The notes under the pieces are model-generated. The model saw only the letters and a program-made list of their open reading frames with translations. It was not told the origin of the DNA and made no database searches. A stretch of DNA of 64,000 nt from Palaemon carinicauda (Eukaryota > Arthropoda > Malacostraca > Decapoda > Palaemonidae), in contig NC_090728.1 in the NCBI RefSeq assembly GCF_036898095.1, positions 85,214,935 to 85,278,934 of the forward strand. The letters run 5' to 3'. This document shows positions 23,694-35,373 of the stretch, piece by piece (positions within the stretch are counted from its first letter, which is position 1; each line of letters opens with the position of its first letter). Both the position numbers and the translations under genes were made by a program.

Positions 23694-23929
23694 GCAAAAT
23701 CACACATCCTGACTTTATCTTATATATTTTCTATTTCACAAAAATGAATATAAATGGGTAGTATTAGTACATATGATATTCAATACAATCATTAACTGAA
23801 TAGAAACTGATGAGGTGAATGTAGTTCGTTGTGGCAAGTATAAAGTTCCTTATTACTTGAAAAAAAAACTAGATAATTGAGTCACCAGTCGTGGATATCC
23901 TGCAACAGACTTCAATAGTACCTTCATAA

Positions 23930-24135
23930 TGTCTGTCACAATAATAATACAAATTCCCTAATATCGCAAGAGGGTCTGCCCCTCTCTTTTATTCTTCTCC
24001 TGTACTTCTCTTTCTCCCTATTTCCATAATCTTTCCCATTCCGAGTACCTGCCTTTGAGCTATAAACTGGATTGTATCCAGGGGTATTCTTCCTTTCCCC
24101 ATATTCCCCACTTCCCTATTCTTATTATTATTATT
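23930..24135 (+). mobile_element. LINE 3'-UTR fragment
   Basis: It shares AGAGGGTCTGCCCCTCTCTTT, GAGTACCTGCCTT and CTATAAACTGGATTGTATCC in the same order with 36140-36330. There these sequences follow a LINE RT C-terminus. Only the 3' UTR survives here. It ends in an ATT-rich tail. Confidence 0.7.
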
Positions 24136-24514
24136 GCACCTTCATAATATCGTCACATTAATATCTTTGAAAAGTGAAGAGTTTTTCACTTTTCCCGATA
24201 AACGCATTCAATTCCCCCTAATTAATCCACTAAAAGCTATATACTTGTAAACAATAAATTATCTATAATGTTATGGTTAAAAGATTTAGCTAAACTTATT
24301 TTTTTAACTGGTGATATGTCGCAGAAAATCTATATTTATACGATCTATATCATATTTCTTAAATACTTATGATGTGAACATACACCACTACATATTCCTA
24401 TTCTTTCTAACCAAGATGTTTTGTAAAATGGACATGATTACTCTTTTAGCTACATTTCAAGTTGTTGTCGGCATTGGAATTGATTCCAAACCCTCAAAAT
24501 GTACCACATCAATT

Positions 24515-25138
24515 TCAAATTGAGTTAGAAGTGAAGATCTCGAAGAATCGGTTGTCAAATGTAAATGGACTTTCTAAGAAGTAAACTCTGTGGGTTTTGG
24601 GCGCTAAGCCCCACAAATCAACAATAAATTTTGGATTTTCTGTGTTGAATGCAGACACAGTCACTTTCTTTAATTTTGCTGTATTTCCAGTAGGTTTTAT
24701 GATATTGATAATGGTAAGTTGGTTGTTATTTAGGAGTGGTATAACAGGTTGGGTGTTAAGAACATGCAAAGTGTAATAATTGTGTTGTTTAGTTAGTTTG
24801 TGAAATGATGGGACAGTCACTTATATAATGTGCATTTTCCTGTGTTTTTTTTTTATATTATTATTTGAGGGAAAATTTTCATTTTTGAAAAGAAAATATC
24901 AACTTACATTCCATATTGCACAGAGTAGACAGAGTATGGAAATTAGATCACCTTCTTGATCTATGAATTGGATTTGAGAAACTTTGCTTCCAGGAATCCT
25001 GTATAAACTGAAGGGACCCTTCCTTCTCATTTCATTAAGGACTATGGTTCTCTCAGTCCCAGATCCCCCTTGGTTGAAAGTTGAAAATGTCAATATGACA
25101 AACACAAAATCAAATGTTATCAAATGAATGAATTTCAA
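24515..25138 (-). other. Unrecognised minus-strand open frames, possible exons
   Basis: The frame at 25138-24899 begins with a hydrophobic stretch (ITFDFVFVILTFSTF) like a signal peptide but lacks an ATG. It ends at a donor-like GTAAGT near 24900. The frame at 24820-24515 reads VDLWGLAPKTHRVYFLES. A donor and possible acceptors (for example AACACAG near 24850) lie between them, but the phases do not join cleanly without a stop. I recognise no family. This may be a decayed secreted-protein gene or chance. Confidence 0.2.
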
Positions 25139-25572
25139 TTCCAGCTTACTATCATATCACAATGATAATTCCTACAATATTCCTCTGTATTATGATGATA
25201 TTATTATATAAATTCATAAAAAAAACTCTTGGGCATATATTCTTGAATCAAATTGTCCAAAACGATTTCTATTGCTAAATTTGAAGGACCAACTTACTTT
25301 TAAAATTAATAAGATATTTTTTGCTCTTCCTATTATATAGAAAGTTACAGTAGTAGAGTAATATCTGTTAGTCTTCTTCCCAAAACTTTATAAAAAAGAA
25401 ACTTCCCTCTCCCCATGTAAGTTGATTAGGTTCCTAAGGATGGAGCACATTGTTGCTTATAGATCAACTCACCTAAACGAAGCTAGTCTTATAACTATTG
25501 TCTTTAGTTACTAAAAATTAATGATGGTAAGGTAATAGTACTATCAGTAGTCTACATATCACACAGTTTACT

Positions 25573-26085
25573 AAACGGATTTTGAGCAAAGCGAAAAATC
25601 TATTTTTGGGTGATATGGCCATGTCATCCGATGGAAGGTTCCTTTTGGCAGCTTTCTAAGGGATATTTGGCTCCAGTGATACTCCCAGAGAATTGACCAT
25701 AGGTCTCCAGAATTCTAACTTCTGGTGCGAGTATCCTTAAAATAGCTCTTAAGGATATCGCATAATATCAGGGAACGTATTTCTTGATACGTCACATGGC
25801 AATCTTCACCCCGAATACAGTTTTCGCACTGAGGGGGAAGAGTGGCGAATTTGAAGAGGAGCTGTTATTAAGGTTACCCAGTGGATCCCCTCCCGGTACC
25901 ACCCCGGTGAACTAATATGCTACCTGTTGCAATTAAGCATGGATAGCCGCAGATAGAGTAGTTTCGAGAGGGGATTTGTTACATATGTGTATACTCCTTT
26001 TTAGAAAGGAGGGCAGGTTCATCAGGACGACATGGCCATATCACCCAAAAGTAGATTTTTCGCTTTGCTCAAAATCCGTTTTTTG
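25573..26085. mobile_element. Short DIRS-derived element with ~50-bp terminal inverted repeats
   Basis: The left end (GGATTTTGAGCAAAGCG...) and right end (CGCTTTGCTCAAAATCC) are near-perfect inverted repeats of about 50 bp, including GGTGATATGGCCATGTC. The interior from 25640 to about 25910 matches the 5' region of the DIRS-like copies (for example 14690-14960), including ATATTTGGCT and CTCCCAGAGAATTGACCA. No coding capacity remains, so this is a non-autonomous deletion derivative. It abuts the end of the larger DIRS copy at 26086. Confidence 0.7.
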
Positions 26086-26401
26086 GTTTCAGCCTTGTCG
26101 TGCTTTTGGAAGCTTACCAGAGAATTAACTTGAAAGTACTATATCTGTGGGTTTGTATAAGTGCCTTTACTTTGAATGAGTTTCTTATATAGTCTCCTAG
26201 ACCTTTATATTTGTCATATCCACTAAGCTTGGAACTAGCTTAGGGCTTCCTGTCCCCTGCAGGGAAAGTGTCGACTTCAACAATAAGGATTCAAAGTTTG
26301 TATCTCCATAGGGTCGGACGGTAAATTTTAGATATTACCCTTTATCCCTTTGAAATCTGTACTCTGATTTCAAGTTGGGCCCTTCTAGGGCTTAATTAAA
26401 A

Positions 26402-27060
26402 TGGTGCTACTATAGTGTGAGGTCTACCGCCATATGTCGCCTACCCAGGTGGAGGGTGAGGTCTACAGCACCTAATAATCGAACCTGTGAACTGCCCAAA
26501 TCCATCAAAAACGTGACCTGCCCATATAAAAGGAAGCAAATGGAGCTCCTAAATCCGTTTTCCCCTCGGCCTAAAAGAGATATCATCGATTGAGGGTACT
26601 AAAAAATGTTGCTGAAGGAGTTTTATAGAAGAGTCATTCCAATGATCTATTTGTGTCATTCTTAGAAGATGTACGAACTGTGTATCGCTATAATAAATGT
26701 ATAGAAATATATGATAATCTGTTTGATGTACGAAGAGTGTATCGCTAGAATAAATGTATGGAAATATATGATAACATGTTTGATGCACGAAGAGTGTATC
26801 GCTAGAATAAATGTATGGAAATATATGATAACATGTTTATTTTTACCTTTATTCCTCTTTTTTAATGAAACTATAAATCCAATTATCTATTTAAGTCATT
26901 TCTAAGATATGATTAAATTAAGTGTTTATTGCTTAAACAAATGTATGAAATGTGTTTTATCTATGAGGGACGAATAATTCAGCAGTAGACCTCACGCTAT
27001 AGTACTAACGGGAGGTAGATCTCACGCTATAGTGTGGTAGACCTCACGCTATAGTAGCAC
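26402..27060. mobile_element. Non-autonomous Merlin element, AATTAAAA target-site duplication
   Basis: The ends GGTGCTACTATAGTGTGAGG and its inverse CCTCACGCTATAGTAGCAC match those of the copy at 27729-28610. AATTAAAA lies at 26394-26401 and 27061-27068. The interior carries a 57-bp tandem repeat (about 26663-26840) ending in sequence also found in the second copy. No transposase remains. Confidence 0.85.
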
Positions 27061-27728
27061 AATTAAAACTCTAGTATGCTTTATTCGTCTGTTACTGAGA
27101 TAGCAGCAATAAGACGCAAATAGCCTACATTCAGTATTTTACATTATAGCTAAATTATCAATTGTAGTTTCAATAAGGTATGAATCTGATCTGGCATTGA
27201 AAACACATCAGGGTTCATATTTTCCTCCTTTTGGGAAAATATGTAATTTCATGGAAATGATGCCACTCAATAGAGATGTGAAACCAAATCTGACTGATCT
27301 GTACAGATTTTGGAAATGCATGAACACCGTGACGTAACGTTCACTTGGCACAGGTGTTATCGATCAGATATGCATCTATGTAGAACAGTGTGTTAATCAT
27401 AGTTAGGATTTGCACTTGAGGGTAAATGTACCCATGAACCCGATGCACTGGAAAGTCCCAAAGCAGTTCACTGTTCGTCGCAGAGTTAGACGACGGGTTC
27501 TTTAGAACTACCTGCATGCCACCACACCATGTCTTATTTTATGTACTTGCTTTGAATAGTGTTGGAAGAAGTTCCACTCTGCGAATAAGTAGGTGAGCAC
27601 TGCTCTCAATTATTTTAGGGATAGATTTTCAATCCTGAGGTATCGCCTCGGAAAGGCTGTCCTTCCTTGATGTCTGAAGTTCTAGGAAGATAGACATTAA
27701 GACCCCCTAATGGGCATAGGGAGACATC

Positions 27729-28610
27729 GGTGCTACTATAGTGTGAGGTCTACCGCTATATGTCACCTACCCAGTTGGAGGGGGAGGTCTACCGCGTGAC
27801 CAGCGTCCCGGAGCCCCGCACCTAACCATCGAACATGTGAACTGCCCAAATCCATCAAAAACGTGTCCTGTCCACGTGAGCTGCCCATATAAAAGGAAGC
27901 AAATGGAGCTCCTAAATCAGTTTTTCCTTCGTACTAAAAGAGATATAATCGATTGAAGGTACAAAAAATGTTGCTGAAGGAGTTTTATAGAAGAGTCATT
28001 CTGACAGAAGAAGCAGCACTCGCCTTTTTAAGAGAGCACAATCTCTTGGGTACAGTTCAAGAAGCAGATCCATGCCATAAATGTGGTTCTGTTATGCAGG
28101 AAAAAAGAAAGCGTAACAGAGGAGGAGAATTCGAGCCTGTTACGTTGCCCTCGAAAGGGTTGTCAAATTACACGGTCTGTTCGTACAGGAAATCAATTTT
28201 TCCATTATATGGAAATGAACAACAAATTGCACTGCAACCTAAGGCTGTGTGAAATATTAGAATTAATATTTCTCTTTGTATTGGATATACCAATGTCCAC
28301 AGTAACGACTCTCACAGGAAAATCTGCCAACACTGTAACTGACTGTATCACTAGAATAAATGTATGGAAATATATGATAACATGTTTATTTTTACCTTCA
28401 TTCCTTTTTTCTAATGTAATTAGAAATCCAATTATCTATTTAAGTAATTTCTAAGATATGTTTAAATTAAGTGTGTATTGCTTAAACAAATGTATGAAAT
28501 GTGTTTTATCTATGAGGGACGAATAATTCAGCAGTAGACCTCACGCTATAGTACTAACGGGAGGTAGATCTCATGCTACAGTGTGGTAGACCTCACGCTA
28601 TAGTAGCACC
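27729..28610. mobile_element. Merlin DNA transposon relic, GAGACATC target-site duplication
   Basis: The 882-bp element has terminal inverted repeats of about 25 bp (GGTGCTACTATAGTGTGAGG / CCTCACGCTATAGTAGCACC). It is flanked by an exact 8-bp duplication, GAGACATC, at 27721-27728 and 28611-28618. An 8-9-bp duplication is the Merlin pattern. It lies within the DIRS recombinase frame. Confidence 0.9.
27953..28352 (+). pseudogene. Merlin transposase N-terminal fragment
   Basis: The frame opens with FYRRVILTEEAALAFLREHN and a zinc-ribbon first half (CHKCGSVMQ). Near 28135 it shifts to a second frame, RCPRKGCQITRSVRTGNQFF, which supplies the second Cys pair. It continues as LRLCEILELIFLFVLDIPMS and TLTGKSANTVTD, typical of the helical region before the ISXO2/IS1016-like catalytic domain. 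The catalytic DDE domain is absent; after TVTDCI the sequence becomes the element's 3' non-coding end. Confidence 0.75.
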
Positions 28611-29543
28611 GAGACATCTTCCTTCAGTGGGCAGATTCTCCAAGGATCCCACCTTTTGGTGGGCAGCCCGTTTTGGTGAGAAAAGTAGGATTGGGAAACG
28701 ATTCAGTTATCCCTCTTCTGTGAATTAAGTATGGCCTATATTTCATTAACTCTAGCCCCTGAGGCTATTGCGAACAGAAAATTGACTTTCTTTATTAGCT
28801 CTTTTAGAGTACAATCCTCATTGTTTAGGTTCGAAGCATAGTGTAAGACTTCGACCAACGACCATGTAATGGGCTTTAGAGGGGTTGTCGGCTTCGGTCT
28901 AGCGTATGCTTTGGTACCTTAAAAAAGGTTTCGCTTTCGAGGTTCGTCTCAATGGCGTATAGAAGAGGTCTACTCAAGGCCGACTTACACATGGTTATCG
29001 TAGTGGAAGTCAGGCCTCGTTCAAGTAGGTAAAAGAAGATAGAGACACAGAAACCTTTGAAATTTCTGTTGGTCACCTTGTTTCACGAGGAGTGCCCCTT
29101 TCTTCCAAGAAAATTCACATTGTCTCCTGGTTGGACTTGACTTGTACTCTAAAATAAAGTTGGTCACATTCTTCGAGATCCCGAACTTTTGTTCGCTGTT
29201 AGGGCGAAAAATCCTGAAATGCAGGTTGTTGGTTCTCGTGGATGAAATGTAACAGCCGACTTCTGCACTAGATTTCGTAAAGCTGGTTACGTCAGAGGAA
29301 ACAGCTACAGCTTTCATTCTAGAATTAGAGGAAACCAATTGTTTTTGGGCCATTTGGGGGCCACTACAGGAGCTGTTCCTTTGCAGGATACTAGCTTGTC
29401 GAGCACTTTTAGCAGGAGATTGGCTGGTGGAAGCAGATACATTCGATTCCATTCGTTCCAGTCGAAAGACATGACGTCTATTGCTCCTGCTTAAGGTTCT
29501 TGTAAGGGGCTACTAGTTCCTGTTGTCGCTCGTTGCGAAGAGG

Positions 29544-30789
29544 TCAATCTGCAGTTCCGGGACTTTTATCGAGAATAAAGGAGAAGGAGTCTGCGTCTAG
29601 GGACCATTCTATCTCTATCAGCTTTCGCCTGGATAGAGCATCCGCTGTCACATCGCGGAACCCTTGAAGGTGAACTACTTGATAATGCCATCTACTCTTC
29701 CTTGCCAGGCAGAGGGTGGCTAACATCACATGGTTGATATGAGGTGAACTCGAGCCTAGTCGATTAGACTTATTACCATCACCTCGTTGTTGAAAGCCAA
29801 TCTTATGTGGATTGTTTTGCAAGGGGATAGTCTCCTCAACGTCAGTAGGACTGTCATAGCCTCCAAGATTTTGATTTGAAAGTTTTGAACTGGAATGATA
29901 AATTTCTTGCCCTTTCTTTTCATACAGATGGCCTCCCCGTTCTTTCAGGGAGGCTTCCGTGTGTATCGCCACAGATGTTTGTGGTGGTTGCACGAAAATT
30001 GTCTGTGCTAGGCTCTTATTCATTGACGCAAGCCTCAATAGCATGCGCAATCGGGTCGGTGTCAACCTTGTCAATCTCTTCGAGCATTTGATGCGTATCT
30101 TTTCCAGACAGCTGCCGCATCCTTTGGTTGTGTTTCTTAGCACTGGGTCTGTCCCTATTGCGAACCGAAGAGAGCCCAGTTCTCTTTCCTGTTGGCATTT
30201 TGAATTCCTCTTGTGCTGGATCAGTCTCCTGACAGATACCACTATTTTTCTCCCCTTTTTTAAAAAAACGGAGAGGTGTTGTGACTGCAAGTTCCCATGG
30301 ATTCACAACCACTGAAACATGTGAGCTGGAGAAAACCGAGACTTCTAGCGACTGGTACTGAGGCCACAGTGTTCCAGGAACTGGATCACCTTTCCGGCCA
30401 CTTGCACACAAGTAGTCTTGGATTCTGCCCGCTCCCGCCGATTGTCCAGGTATGCTACTAGCTGTACTCCTTCGGAGCGCAGTTGCTGGACGATTGTGTC
30501 CGTGAGTTTTGTGAATACCTTTGGGGCTATATTTAGTCCAAAGGGTATGGCTGTGAAGACATATTTTGTCTTCTGTAGCCTGAATCCTAGGTAGGAGGAG
30601 AGGGAGCGAATGACTGGTAGGTGCCAGTAAGCTTCTGCCAGGTCTATTGAGACTGTGTATGCCCCTTTTTAGTAGAAAGGTCCTTATGTGTTGCAATGTA
30701 AGCATCCGAAACTTGTTGTTCTCAATGAACTTGTTGAGTGGAGACAAGACTAGAATGACTGGGTTTGTCCGAGTGTTTCTTGGAAACAC
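29544..30789 (-). pseudogene. DIRS-like reverse transcriptase and RNase H, arm B
   Basis: The RT begins near 30789 with RTNPVILVLSPLNKFIE. The catalytic region lies in another frame near 30560-30440: KTKYVFTAMPFGLNIAP, then YLDN where YLDD is expected. RNase H-like sequence follows from about 30000 (PQTSVAIHTEASLKE) and reaches HLQGFRDVTADALSRR and EWSLDADSFSFIL before a stop at 29544. ADALSRR is a common end of RNase H in DIRS and Gypsy polymerases. This copy extends about 340 bp beyond where arm A stops. Confidence 0.75.
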
Positions 30790-33700
30790 AAAACAGCCTT
30801 CCCTGGAATTTTGATGAACTTTGCTTATCTCATTACCTTCTTATTCAAAAGTTCTGTGGTATATTCTTCCAATAAGGGGGTGGAGTGTTGGAAGAATTTT
30901 GGAAAAGTGGGGTGGATTTTTGTCTCATTTGCAACAAAGTCCAATCATAATTTGGCTGTGGACAAGGGATCGAAGGTCCAAGGATCCCGAAAGTGGAAAA
31001 GTCTACCTCCTACCTGGAACCTCTCATTATTTAGAGGTTCCTGAGAACTAGTTTCCGTGACCGCATACTCCTCCACCCTTAGAGGTTTCCGGAGGATCCT
31101 CTTTTTGGGCCCTTACCTTTGTAGGACCGAAAGGTGGTCGAGTGCCTTTCAAAGCCAGGATTAAGCACAGGTGACTGGCTACCAGCTGTTGAGGGACCAT
31201 CTGGAAGGTGGTTTATGGCTGGGCTACCATTTGAGGCACTGTGGTCATGGTCACTGTCGGAAATTGTGCAGTTCTAATGATGATTTCCTCTTTGAGGACA
31301 TGCCCCACTTTTGGAGCAGGTTCCCATTCTCCGTGGTGGCTTTCGTAATGACCTCTTGGACCATATCCTGTGGGAAAGGGTCTATGCCCCAGATACAAGA
31401 TGAAATTAGTTTTCTGGGTTCGTGTTTCACCATAGATGCGGCAAACACACGATCTCTACCGGTCCTTTTTTGACCTGAGAAAAAAACCTACAAATCCATC
31501 ATAGGGGTGGGGCGTTGCTAAAGGCCTGCACACATTTCTTAAGCGGTTCTGATGAGACAGGGAGGCGATAACCTTATTTTTCATCTCCTGTTCCCTTCTC
31601 AAGGGATGGTTTGGTTCTCGTTAAACTGCTGACATGCTATCTCTGAATCCAACTTCGAGACGGAGAAGGTTAGATGTACTTATTTCACTTGTCCTCGCAG
31701 GTTGGCATAGCTAGAGACCTTTCTCTAGGATTGGGCAGGGTGTGCCCTCTTCGCCTGCTCTTCTAACACAGTCTAGGGCCTTCCCCGAAAGGGAGGAAGG
31801 CTCATGAGGAAGGATCAATGACTGTTGGATGCTTTTTGTTCACTGGTGAGACTTTGGACTTATATCCGTCCCCTTTTTGGGTCTTGGTAAGGATGGCTTG
31901 GGCCTTGTCATGTTTGAGGAAAATGACTTCCTTTGGTATAGCCTCTTCGCGGGATGTAGGTTCATCTCGTAGTCTCACAAAGCAATCTGGGTACACTGAA
32001 AGCTGGGCTGGAATTGAAGCTCTTCAAGGGGATTGGGCCACAGCTTCTAGGAGATATAAAGCTTCCTATTCAACCGGGGCATGTGTTCCGTCTACCCCCA
32101 GGGGTTGGTTCGGAATAGTGAGGGAGGTCAGATATTTCAAGGGGCTTAGTGGATCCCCCTGGAAGCGCCAGGGCGTTTCCTTCCCTGTACCTCTCTTTTC
32201 CTCTCCTTAAGATCTTGCTTATTCTCCTCTCGTTCCTTCTGGAACAGTGTCAGCATCTGCTGAATATACTCTAGGAGCGTTTCGCTCCTGCCAAACTTTC
32301 TAGCCGCCTTATAGGAGCCCAGCCGGCATTGGCAAGAGGGGAGATTGTAGAATACCTGCCACAGATGTTGTGACGGCCAGGCCGTTACTAAAGGACAGAA
32401 GGGGAAGGGAAAGGGTCCTATATTTTTGCATAGAAAGAAGGCGGCACGTCGGCCTCCCACTGTCAGCAGCAAAACAAGGAAACATAGTTTCCTATGCCGG
32501 CGCCATCTTGAGCAAAAGAAGAATAACCATTCCTCAGCCTAAGACATTGCCGGATATAAGACATGTCTTCTAGACTACAAGGGAGAAGGTGGCGGCAACT
32601 GTAATACCACTTTCGGTTGTGGACTAGGGAAGCCGGCCTTCCTATGCCGGCAACTGTGAGACCGGCAGGGGAATAACTAATCCCCCATCGGTAGAGTTGC
32701 CGACAACATGACTGAATACTCTAAGTTACTTTCGTAATTCAAAGCCAGGATACTCACCGGCAAAGAGGAAAGACAGAAACACTATCCCAGTCAAGCTGCA
32801 GAACACTACTCTATGGTAAGACCAAAGATAGGGTTGTCGCCTAATGGTGGCACTCAGAGGGAAGGAACGGTTTATCCTTAAATCTCCAAAAGAGACGAGT
32901 ATCGAATTACATTAGTAATTCTAGGAGATGTGCTATCTCCGATTGAATTAATAAAATAATACAAGAAGATAAAAAGGGATAACGTTACTAAAGTATACTA
33001 AAACGCATTAGGCTAGCCTAACTCGAGTCTGGATCTCGGTTAGGTTACGTCACCGAGGTCCTATCGTATACAATCGAAACGTTTAACAGAAAAGGAAATA
33101 TATGTGTAATCCTATGTTCACTAGTATAATTTGCCTAAATAGCTATAATTCATTTAAACTAAATACTTGTGACGTCGTACTACTAACTAAATAAATCATT
33201 TATGGCGTACGACAGCGGTCCAAAATGGCCGCCTCCGGTGATGGCTCTGCTCCACTAAACACATCTAAATTATGCTCATTTAACTGTGAGAAGGGAGCCA
33301 AAAATTTTACACAGGAAAGATTAAATACTCAACTTTCAGGAGGATGAAAATACTGGAGATTGCATAGTAATAATCCTGGAAATAGTAACGAAACCGAGAG
33401 CAGTTGGGAGAAACAACGTGCTTAATTCGCTACTACAAAATGAATGGATCGCCTGGGGTGGTACCGAGAGGGGATCCACCGGGTAACCTTGATAACGGCT
33501 CCCCTTCAAATTTGCCACTCTTCACCCTCAGAGCAAAAACTCTATTCGGGGTGAAGATTGCCATGTGTCGTATCAAAAAATACATCCCCTGATATTATTC
33601 GATATCCATAAGTTATTTTAAGGATACTCGCGCCAGGAGTTAGAATTCTGGAGACCTGTGGTCAATTCTCTGGAAGTATCACTGTGGCCAAATATCCCTT

Positions 33701-35373
33701 AAAAAGTTGCCTAAAGGAACCTTCCATCAACATGACATGGCTGAGCCCGAAAAAATCATTACTGAAGGGTTTTTGACACAGATCTTCATACACATGTGCT
33801 AAAAGTATTATAAAAACCTCTCAGTAATCCAAACACCAACTTATCCATCAATAACTCAATATGAAAGAACCTTTCCTGATTCAATTCTCAGCAAAGAAAT
33901 TATGAGACAGATAAAACCAGTTTTTCAGACCAAGAAATTTTTAAAATTCGCCCAGTCCAAGACCACGGGAGAAAGTTCTCATCAAAGTAACTTATGTAAT
34001 GTTATAAATATAAAAAAAAAAACAATCAATAGCCATCATTAAACTGGCATCCACAGAAACAATAAGGCCATTGCCCTCACTACTGTACTGAGTTCATGAG
34101 CATCATCTAGTTACCTTCAGTCTCGAGATTCTACCCCTCTGCTATCCCTGGACCAGAGTCGGACACCATTGGGAAGTTGAAAACAGGTCCCAGCAATTAA
34201 GTCTCTCAGGAGACAAGTTCTATTCTTTTTCAGACTATGTATGATCTGCATACAGAACGGGACCGGAAGTGTTGGCCTACCCAGACAATGACTAGCACAC
34301 CATGCTTCAGTCGCTGAATATTTCAAAAGCTAGCGTTACTATAAGGCTAAGGAGAAGGAAAAAACATAAGATAGGATAATCTTATTGTGGAAAATTCTTA
34401 TATTGATTGAATCTGGGTGGGAACTAATTGTTTTCTCCCTACAACACTCAACAAAGAATTAATCGACTGGTATAGGAGCACTATGTAATCATTGAAGGGC
34501 AATACATCCTGGAAATAATTTTGGCAATGAAGTTCACAAACCTTGAACAGAGACATAAAATTCCACACGTGACTAATTATTTCTTTTTCATTACTAAAGT
34601 CATCTCACTCTCAAGAACTATTTTAGCGATCCCAGTGAAATACTGAACAGGAATTACGTTAATCTAGACAATTTGCTGAAGGCGATTGATGGGAGCAGGA
34701 ATGTATTATAAGGAAGTTATGATATAAATCTTCACCTTCAAAGTAAAAGATAAAGGCTTTATGCTGTATCTTTGGTATAACTGTCCTGTACCAAGATGAT
34801 TATGTTACTAACACATAAACACTCAAATAATAGTTTTGAGTTTTAGATCATTCAATCTATAAGTTCTCAGATGTCCGTTTATGAAAGTAACCTAAGGAAG
34901 ACAAAAGGTAAAAAATGGATGACTTGACCAACCAGAGCTTTGCTTTCATCTTATCACCAGGACCGAGAGTTAAGGAAGAGGAAAATGAAGTTAATTAAGA
35001 TAACGGACCTCCTCGTGAAAAAAGATTAAGATAAATCGAGATTGAAGATTGAAACAGTGATACAGAATACAGTTAGATTAGTAAATTAAAAATATGATAA
35101 TTCTGGAAGTCCCATTGCTTTGTTAATTGCAATACAATTCTGAAGTTTTCCAAATATTTCTTGATAACATGAAAAAAAGAAAAACTGTTAAAAATAGAAA
35201 TCAAATTATATTAATTTTTCCCCCAAAAAAATTCATTTATAAATCAAATACAATTGAAAAATTTCTATGTTTTAGTAAATTTGGAAAAAATTATGATTTT
35301 TCCAAACATTAGCATAAATGATTAGAAACAGCTAAGATAAGTTTCATACTTTTATGAGATCTATCCGTTTCTG
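29880..35373 (-). repeat. Arm B of the inverted segmental duplication
   Basis: Inverse counterpart of 11340-20172. It lacks the 12150 MITE and the 13371 insertion. It has an internal deletion joining sequence equivalent to 16063 and 17755 at the shared GGCTAGA (32299-32305). Its outer end meets a LINE at about 35374. Confidence 0.85.

Larger units (their letters stand above)
27470..29452 (-). pseudogene. DIRS-like tyrosine recombinase, split by a Merlin insertion
   Basis: Upstream pieces at 29452-29021 are Ser/Lys-rich. At 29076-28876 the SAM-like core-binding domain reads YLLERGLTSTTITMCKSALS followed by RPLLYAIET. The first catalytic box follows near 28780: FLFAIASGARVNEI, in which the Arg of ARVNE matches the conserved catalytic Arg of tyrosine recombinases. 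The frame is then interrupted at 28610-27729 by the Merlin element and resumes as CPLGGLNVYLPRTSD near 27710. The distal H-x-x-R and Tyr boxes are not identifiable. Stops occur throughout, so the enzyme is dead. Confidence 0.65.
26086..33755 (-). mobile_element. DIRS-like tyrosine-recombinase retroelement, arm B copy
   Basis: On the minus strand the element runs from about 33755 (CTCAGCCATGTC terminus) to about 26086, where a related terminus, TTTCAGCCTTGTCGTGCTTTTGGAAG, appears in inverse orientation. Inverted termini are the hallmark of DIRS elements. The order is leader, shortened gag, RT, RNase H, tyrosine recombinase. It is interrupted by Merlin insertions at 26402-27060 and 27729-28610 and has lost 1.69 kb of leader and gag at 32299-32305. 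Many stops and frameshifts make it inactive. Confidence 0.7.

Noticed and set aside
23930..24135. A CT-rich regulatory or promoter element
   Set aside because: The same sequence follows a LINE RT at 36140-36330, so it is LINE 3' UTR.
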